Assembly (NCBI GenBank): GCA_016868485.1 | Contig: VGGT01000144.1 | Location: 1 to 5,255 of the forward strand | Direction of reading: 5' to 3' | Origin: Bacteroidota bacterium | GTDB lineage: Bacteria > Bacteroidota > Bacteroidia > UBA7662 | DNA length: 5,255 bases | Shown: one piece after another, positions 1 to 3,853 of the stretch | Numbering within the stretch: the first letter of the stretch is position 1 | How the letters are laid out: each line of letters starts with the position of its first letter | The notes under the pieces: model-generated | The model's database searches: none | What the model saw: only the letters and a program-made list of their open reading frames with translations | Told to the model about the DNA's origin: nothing | Program-made: the position numbers and the translations under genes

Positions 1-474
1 CGCGTGCAATGTGAGCTCTGGTACATCTTTTTGCTGTGCAGCAGGGACGGCTGTTCTTTGGTCGGCTGTTAATCCTGTTTGATCGATTCGTTTGGCTTGC
101 TCGATGGGTCTGGCTTGCTCTATGGGTCTAATTTGCTCGATGGGTCTATTATGGTCGATGGGTCTAGTTTGATCGATGGGTCTAACATGCTCGATCTGCA
201 AAAGAGCCAGGTCAAGGGCGTCATCTATCCCCAGTAGCCGCGCCATGCGCATGGGCTGCCCCACTTCCGGGGCTCGTATGACCTGTATTCGGCTGTGGAT
301 GGGGGCATTTTTTTGGCCATCGTGGTGCAGCACATGGGCAGCGGTCAGGCAGAGCTGGGGGGCAATCAAAAAGCCAGTGCCGCTGCCAAAATGCACGGGC
401 CTCCCCCCCACATCGGTTTGGCACAGAATTCCGTAGAGCGACTCACGGACCTTCAAACAGGCCGACTCAAACAT
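1..474 (-). CDS. trypsin-like (S1/HtrA-type) serine protease, N-terminal part, cut by window edge
   Basis: This reading frame runs from ATG at 474 to base 1 without a stop (158 codons), so its C-terminus lies outside the window. It begins MFESACLKVRESLYGILCQT. Residues 28-51 carry the trypsin-fold signature HFGSGTGFLIAP followed by LTAAHVLHH, with His47 as the likely catalytic histidine. Residues 82-95 (GIDDALDLALLQIE) hold the DxALL strand with the likely catalytic Asp88. The catalytic Ser motif (GDSGGP type) would lie beyond the edge, so activity cannot be judged. Directly after the Asp strand, residues 97-132 form six hexapeptide repeats of R-P-I-D/E-Q-x, followed by a Gln/Ala-rich stretch. 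No signal peptide or membrane segment is visible, so a cytoplasmic location is inferred. The gene lies 50 bases downstream of the dioxygenase on the same strand and may be cotranscribed. The upstream in-frame stop is TAG at 496-498; ATT at 486 is a less likely start. Family call is firm; substrate is unknown. Confidence 0.8.
   Translation of the reverse strand, partial: MFESACLKVRESLYGILCQTDVGGRPVHFGSGTGFLIAPQLCLTAAHVLHHDGQKNAPIHSRIQVIRAPEVGQPMRMARLLGIDDALDLALLQIEHVRPIDQTRPIDHNRPIEQIRPIEQARPIEQAKRIDQTGLTADQRTAVPAAQQKDVPELTLHA
79..195 (-). repeat. 18-bp tandem repeat coding for (RPI[D/E]Qx)n
   Basis: Six 18-base units are seen on the plus strand at 79-96, 97-114, 115-132, 133-150, 151-168 and 169-186, with a partial unit to 195. 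A typical unit is ttgctcgatgggtctaat. The first unit (79-96) is the most diverged. The period is a multiple of three and, read on the minus strand, encodes six-residue units such as RPIDQT, RPIEQI and RPIEQA inside the serine protease. The substitutions keep frame and mostly the residues (Asp/Glu exchange), which fits a translated repeat under protein-level constraint. Confidence 0.9.
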
Positions 475-524
475 CGGATGTTGAATGGATGCAGCCTACG
501 ATTCCTCGACTCAATTGGATCGGA

Positions 525-1934
525 TTAGGAGGCGGTGCAGGCGGTAGAAACCAAGGGAAAGTGACCCGATTTGCGGATGGCGGCCATTCCGCCCTCCACG
601 TTGATGAGTCTGTGGTAGCCTCGGGCAGCCATGATCGAGGCAAAAATCATGGAGCGATACCCCCCGGCGCAATGCACAAAATAATCGCGATTCGGGTTCA
701 CCTGGTGCAGGTTGTCGTTGAGGGTGTCGAGTGTCAACAAATGCGCATCAGGCAGGTGTTCGCTGGCGTACTCACCGGGTTTGCGTACATCCAGAATGTC
801 ATAATCGGGATGCTCCGCCTTCATACGGGCGAATTCATCGACCGAAATGCTTGGAATGCGGGCGGTATCGAATCCGGCAGAGACCCAAGCATCCCATCCA
901 CCGTCGAGGTACCCCATGGCATGGTCGTAGCCCACACGGGCAAGTCGCGTCACCACCTCCTGTTCGCGACCCGGATCGGCCACCAACAGCAGCCGCTGCT
1001 CAATATCGGGGATCAGGGTGCCCACCCAAGGTGCGAATGCCCCGTCGATTCCTATGTTGATGCTTCCTGGAATGTGACCGGCCGCAAAAACTTCGGGTTT
1101 ACGGGTGTCCAATACGAGTGCGCGCTCTTCCTCTGCGATCAATTGGAAGGCCGAAGGGCTGAGTTTGCGTGTACCCCGATCGAGTACGTCGCGCAAGGCC
1201 CCGTAGCCCTGTTTGTTGCGTTGAACGTTGAGGGGAAAATAGGCAGGAGGTATCGGAATGCCGGTGGTGAGTTCCCGTATAAAGTCGCCCTTACTGAGGT
1301 CGGCACGGAGGGCGTAGTTCACTTGCTTTTGGTGACCCAATGTGTCGAAGGTCTCCTTGCTCATGTTTTTCCCACAGGCAGAGCCCGCGCCGTGGGCGGG
1401 ATACACGATCACGGAATCGCCGAGCGGCATAATTTTGTTGCGGAGGGAGTCGTAGAGCATTCCGGCCATATCTTCGGTGGTGAGTGCGGCGCCAGCCGCC
1501 AGATCGGGTCGGCCCACATCGCCGATAAACAGGGTATCTCCAGTGAATAGGGAATAGTCGCGCCCTTCGGCATCGCGCAAGAGGTAGGTGGTACTTTCCG
1601 GGGTATGCCCTGGAGTATGCAGCACCACAATTTCTAAATCACCGACCTGAAGGCGTTCCCCATCTTGGGCGTTGTGTGCCTCGAATTGGGTATGTGCGTT
1701 CGGGCCGAATACAATTTGGGCACCGCTTGCCCGGGCGAGCTCGATGTGACCCGAAACAAAGTCGGCATGGAAGTGGGTTTCAAGGACGTATTTGATTTGG
1801 GCGCCACTCTTGGCGGCCCGACTCAAATAGGGTTCCGATTCACGCAGAGGGTCGATGACTGCTGCCTCGCCGTTCGATTCAATATAATAAGCGCCTTGTG
1901 CCAGGCAGCCGGTATAGATTTGTTCAACCAACAT
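525..1934 (-). CDS. persulfide dioxygenase/rhodanese, MBL fold plus two rhodanese domains (CstB/ETHE1-like)
   Basis: A 469-residue protein. Residues 1-235 form a metallo-beta-lactamase fold of the ETHE1 persulfide dioxygenase branch: THFHADFVSGH (His54, His56, Asp58), TPGHTPES (His110), FTGDTLFIGDVGRPDL (Asp133) and PAHGAGSACGK (His181). These supply the metal ligands of the non-haem iron site. Residues about 260-357 are a rhodanese domain whose active-site loop lacks cysteine (VADPGRE near 318-324), so it is probably catalytically dead. Residues about 363-465 are a second rhodanese domain with an intact loop, CAGGYRS, and Cys422. The layout matches staphylococcal CstB, which couples persulfide oxidation and sulfur transfer to sulfite/thiosulfate; Cys187 sits where CstB has a functional Cys near the iron site. 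The likely role is cytoplasmic detoxification of sulfane sulfur. ATG at 1934 is preferred over TTG one codon upstream. The serine protease follows downstream. Confidence 0.93.
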   Translation of the reverse strand: MLVEQIYTGCLAQGAYYIESNGEAAVIDPLRESEPYLSRAAKSGAQIKYVLETHFHADFVSGHIELARASGAQIVFGPNAHTQFEAHNAQDGERLQVGDLEIVVLHTPGHTPESTTYLLRDAEGRDYSLFTGDTLFIGDVGRPDLAAGAALTTEDMAGMLYDSLRNKIMPLGDSVIVYPAHGAGSACGKNMSKETFDTLGHQKQVNYALRADLSKGDFIRELTTGIPIPPAYFPLNVQRNKQGYGALRDVLDRGTRKLSPSAFQLIAEEERALVLDTRKPEVFAAGHIPGSINIGIDGAFAPWVGTLIPDIEQRLLLVADPGREQEVVTRLARVGYDHAMGYLDGGWDAWVSAGFDTARIPSISVDEFARMKAEHPDYDILDVRKPGEYASEHLPDAHLLTLDTLNDNLHQVNPNRDYFVHCAGGYRSMIFASIMAARGYHRLINVEGGMAAIRKSGHFPLVSTACTAS

Positions 1935-1966
1935 CAATGTGGGGGGGTTAATCGAGACTCAAACAT

Positions 1967-1974
1967 CAAAAATA
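1967..1974 (-). promoter_or_regulatory. candidate Bacteroidota -7 box (TATTTTTG) for the dioxygenase gene
   Basis: The minus strand reads TATTTTTG, an exact match to the Bacteroidota TAnnTTTG element, with 32 bases between it and the ATG at 1934. A TTGACA lies upstream on the same strand (1985-1990). The gap of 13 bases from its TTG to the box is shorter than usual for this promoter class, so the -33 partner is doubtful. Confidence 0.5.
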
Positions 1975-1990
1975 CAGCGAAATGTGTCAA

Positions 1991-2018
1991 GATGCATGGA
2001 ATTGTGTCCTGATGCATG
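1991..2018. promoter_or_regulatory. GATGCATG direct-repeat pair between divergent promoters, possible operator
   Basis: GATGCATG occurs at 1991-1998 and again at 2011-2018, exactly 20 bases apart (about two helical turns). Each contains the palindrome ATGCAT and is followed by a GAATT/AATTT tract. The pair lies upstream of both the minus-strand box at 1967-1974 and the plus-strand box at 2039-2046, a suitable place for a regulator acting on both genes. Function is inference from position and spacing only; no regulator is identified. Confidence 0.35.
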
Positions 2019-2038
2019 AATTTCGGCGCGGGTTTTTT

Positions 2039-2046
2039 TATCTTTG
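2039..2046 (+). promoter_or_regulatory. candidate Bacteroidota -7 box (TATCTTTG) for the aspartyl protease gene
   Basis: TATCTTTG matches TAnnTTTG exactly and follows a run of seven T. Transcription would start near 2052-2054, giving a leader of about 40 bases before the ATG at 2095. A TTG codon at 2044, in frame with the protease, overlaps this box and so could not be translated from this promoter, which supports the ATG at 2095. No convincing -33 element is seen at normal spacing. Confidence 0.5.
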
Positions 2047-2061
2047 GCATCTTATGAAACG

Positions 2062-2088
2062 GCATTAACAGCATTAACAGCATTAACA
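2062..2088 (+). repeat. 9-bp tandem repeat, three perfect copies of GCATTAACA
   Basis: GCATTAACA occurs three times head-to-tail at 2062-2070, 2071-2079 and 2080-2088, ending six bases before the ATG at 2095. In the model used here it lies in the 5' leader of the aspartyl protease gene. Under the alternative TTG start at 2044 it would encode a repeated Ala-Leu-Thr. Perfect short repeats of this kind can change copy number by slippage; here that would alter leader length. Confidence 0.9.
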
Positions 2089-2094
2089 AAAGTT

Positions 2095-2481
2095 ATGGGC
2101 CTCGTTTATTCAGAAATCATCTTATCAAATCCTGTTATAAGCGCGTTGAATCCGATGAAGGTCCGCTGCTTGGCCGATTCAGGCTCTACCTACTTGGTCG
2201 TCCCCGAGTATTTAGCCACGGCGCTTCAATTGAAAGCCTGCGAAACGCGCTTGGCCACCACGGCCGATGGCCTAACCCATCTGGTGCCCTACGTGGGCCC
2301 AATTCAGGTTTCGTTCGGTGATCGAAGTTGCTTCGTTGGCGCATTGGTTATGGGCAACGAAGTGTTGCTTGGTGCGGTACCTATGGAGGATATGGACCTA
2401 ATTATTCATCCAAAGCTGCTCAGAATAATGGCAAACCCAGAGAGCCCGAATGTTGCCCGCGGGCACGCCAAAGCGGCCTAG
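2095..2481 (+). CDS. single-domain retropepsin-like (clan AA) aspartyl protease
   Basis: A 128-residue protein, about the length of one retropepsin unit, which would have to dimerise to form an active site. The catalytic motif is LADSGSTYLVVPE (residues 26-38, Asp28), with DSG in place of the more common DTG. The predicted flap region is TTADGLTHLVPYVGP (55-69). The second conserved block, MGNEVLLGAVPMEDMDLIIHP (86-106, with LLG as the psi-loop hydrophobic-hydrophobic-Gly), is typical of small bacterial clan AA proteases of unknown substrate. There is no signal peptide or membrane segment, so it is probably cytoplasmic. ATG at 2095 was chosen over TTG 51 bases upstream, which falls inside the promoter box. 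It is divergent from the dioxygenase and tail-to-tail with the rhodanese lipoprotein, sharing bases 2478-2481 at the stops. Bacterial members sometimes occur beside toxin-like genes; no such partner is seen here. Confidence 0.85.
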   Translation: MGLVYSEIILSNPVISALNPMKVRCLADSGSTYLVVPEYLATALQLKACETRLATTADGLTHLVPYVGPIQVSFGDRSCFVGALVMGNEVLLGAVPMEDMDLIIHPKLLRIMANPESPNVARGHAKAA

Positions 2482-2930
2482 GGCGCAGTAACCGGACTGC
2501 CCACACGACTCCATGCATTCATGCCGCCCTCGAGGTGGTAAACCCGTTTAAATCCACGGGCCTTCATCAGGTCTAAGGTTTGACCAGAACGCCCACCCGA
2601 CCGACAATACACCAGATAAGTGCGCGACGGATCCCAATTCGCCATGGCCTGTTTCATTTTTTCTTCCTGGTAGAAATCCAGCAGTAAAGCGCCAGGAATT
2701 ATGCCCTGCTGGCATTCATCAGCAGTACGCACATCCACCACCACCACTTGCGAATCGGTCTTCATCCGTTCAGCAAATTGCGCCGGACTCAAAGCCGAAA
2801 ATGGGGGCGCCTCGGTCGATGCCGCCTCGGTCGATGCGCCAGCTTGAGATGGAGTGCCTGTCTGTCCACACGCCTGCATGCTCGTCATGAGCACGAAAAA
2901 AACCAATAATCGAATAGCCAACGATTTCAT
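2478..2930 (-). CDS. rhodanese-domain lipoprotein, cell envelope
   Basis: A 150-residue protein starting MKSLAIRLLVFFVLMTSMQAC. A short basic n-region and hydrophobic core lead to Cys21 (MQAC), a somewhat relaxed lipobox, so it is probably a lipoprotein facing the periplasm. Residues 22-43 are a low-complexity Ser/Thr/Glu/Ala/Pro linker with a duplicated ASTEA. Residues 44-145 form one rhodanese domain: VVVVDVRTADEC (62-73), the IPGAL stretch, the catalytic loop YCRSGGRSG with Cys109, and the HLEGGMNAW end motif. CRSGGRS is a typical active sulfurtransferase loop. Its likely role is sulfane-sulfur transfer or thiol chemistry outside the cytoplasm; the acceptor is unknown. ATG at 2930 is preferred to TTG five codons upstream because it gives a standard signal peptide. 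Its 5' end overlaps the most 5' starts of the divergent methyltransferase, and its stop overlaps the aspartyl protease stop. Confidence 0.9.
   Translation of the reverse strand: MKSLAIRLLVFFVLMTSMQACGQTGTPSQAGASTEAASTEAPPFSALSPAQFAERMKTDSQVVVVDVRTADECQQGIIPGALLLDFYQEEKMKQAMANWDPSRTYLVYCRSGGRSGQTLDLMKARGFKRVYHLEGGMNAWSRVGSPVTAP
2808..2837 (-). repeat. perfect 15-bp tandem duplication in the lipoprotein linker
   Basis: The sequence cgcctcggtcgatgc occurs at 2808-2822 and again at 2823-2837. On the minus strand it codes for the duplicated ASTEA of the low-complexity linker between the lipid-anchored Cys and the rhodanese domain. The identity of the copies suggests a recent in-frame duplication that lengthens the tether. 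Confidence 0.9.
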
Positions 2931-3807
2931 CTTCCAAAGCAACAAATATATTTATAAATCGCCACAATCCCCGTATTTTCGGCCTGTGCCATACGATTTC
3001 CATTCCGACCACGAGGGATACCTTGCATTCCTGGCCGAAAATGCCCGCAAGAGCATCATGCCCTTTGTTCAGCCCCACCTGCCCTGCCCCTGGAGCGATT
3101 GCCGTGTACTGGAACTCGGATGCGGAGAAGGGGGCAACCTCATGCCCTTTGCCGAGGCAGGTGCGTATTGTGTAGGAATCGACCTCAACGAAAAGAAGAT
3201 CCGAGAAGGACAAAGAATCATGTCGGCCTACATCGATCAGGGCCGAATGGAACTTAGGGCCGAAGACATATTCAACCCAGCCATTGCCGCCGAATTTACT
3301 GGGCGATTTCATCTGATTGTGTTGAAAGATGTCATCGAACACATTCCCCGAAAACAGGAGGCGTTGCGGCAAATGAGGCGGTTTCTGGCTGAAGGTGGAT
3401 TGCTGTTCATCGGATGGCCACCATGGCGGATGCCCTTTGGCGGACACCAACAAATCGCTCGCTCCTCACTGCTTGGCCGGTTACCCTGGGTGCACCTCCT
3501 GCCCCGTTCACTCTATGCTGCAGTCCTCCGCGCCTTTCAGGAACCCAAGGAAGTGTACGATGAACTCCTCGAAATACATGACTACCGAGTCGGCATACGC
3601 TCACTCAACCGCTGGGTAGCCGAGGCAGAACTGCATCCTGTGGTTCGGCGCTACTACCTCATTAACCCCATTTATTCTTATAAATTTGGGTTAAAGGAAC
3701 GACTCCAATGGCCTTGGCTCCAGGCCATCCCCTGGCTGCGCGACTTCTTCACCACCAGTGGCTACTATCTTTTAAGCGCCCATCCATCGGCAGAACCAAC
3801 ACCATAG
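2887..3807 (+). CDS. class I SAM-dependent methyltransferase
   Basis: With ATG at 2887 the product has 306 residues. It has a Rossmann-like methyltransferase core: VLELGCGEGGN (74-84, SAM-binding motif I), VGIDLN (96-101, acidic Asp99 at the end of strand 2), and FHLIVLKDVIEHI (141-153, motif II and post-motif region), then a strand at GGLLFIGWPPW (170-180). Residues 183-300 form a family-specific C-terminal part with MPFGGHQQI, a Leu/Trp-rich stretch and NPIYSYKFGLK. The substrate cannot be read from the sequence. The start is uncertain: GTG 2854 and ATG 2878 are also in frame, and all three lie inside the divergent rhodanese gene. GTG at 2986 (VPYDFHSDHEGY onward) would remove the overlap and still keep the core. 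The gene ends 46 bases before crtY-blh on the same strand, so cotranscription is possible, but a role in carotenoid or retinal chemistry is only inference. Confidence 0.85.
   Translation: MSTKKTNNRIANDFIFQSNKYIYKSPQSPYFRPVPYDFHSDHEGYLAFLAENARKSIMPFVQPHLPCPWSDCRVLELGCGEGGNLMPFAEAGAYCVGIDLNEKKIREGQRIMSAYIDQGRMELRAEDIFNPAIAAEFTGRFHLIVLKDVIEHIPRKQEALRQMRRFLAEGGLLFIGWPPWRMPFGGHQQIARSSLLGRLPWVHLLPRSLYAAVLRAFQEPKEVYDELLEIHDYRVGIRSLNRWVAEAELHPVVRRYYLINPIYSYKFGLKERLQWPWLQAIPWLRDFFTTSGYYLLSAHPSAEPTP
2943..2950 (-). promoter_or_regulatory. candidate Bacteroidota -7 box (TATATTTG) for the rhodanese lipoprotein
   Basis: The minus strand reads TATATTTG, an exact TAnnTTTG match, only 12 bases before the ATG at 2930, so the leader would be very short. 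A TTG at 2965-2967 on the same strand is 14 bases away, closer than usual. On the plus strand the AT-rich patch also contains TATATTTA at 2947-2954, a near match facing the methyltransferase. Support comes from motif and position only. Confidence 0.4.
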
Positions 3808-3853
3808 CCAAAAAAAGCGGCTAGCACCGGTTCGCGATGAGTACACGATCCCT

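Noticed and set aside
79..195. 18-bp repeats as a CRISPR array or iteron origin
   Set aside because: There are no unique spacers between the units, the period is exactly 18, and the units translate in frame inside a protease gene.
221..424. Short minus-strand frame overlapping the serine protease
   Set aside because: It is rich in Pro, Cys and Arg with no motif, while another frame of the same strand gives GSGTGFLIAP and LTAAHV, a clear protease.
489..1550. Long plus-strand open frame of 353 codons opposite the dioxygenase gene
   Set aside because: Its translation shows no recognisable domain, and it lies entirely antisense to a protein with clear MBL and rhodanese motifs. It is a shadow of G+C-biased codons.
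2770..3453. Minus-strand open frame of 227 codons opposite the methyltransferase
   Set aside because: It is antisense to conserved methyltransferase motifs and overlaps the rhodanese gene in another frame; no domain is visible.
3681..3688. TAAATTTG, a TAnnTTTG match inside the methyltransferase gene that could drive crtY-blh
   Set aside because: It lies in coding sequence for YKFGL about 165 bases from the start and has no -33 partner; chance occurrence is likely.
3808..3853. Possible terminator between the methyltransferase and crtY-blh
   Set aside because: Only weak imperfect pairing (GCGGCTAG with nearby bases) and no T-run after it; not a credible hairpin terminator.
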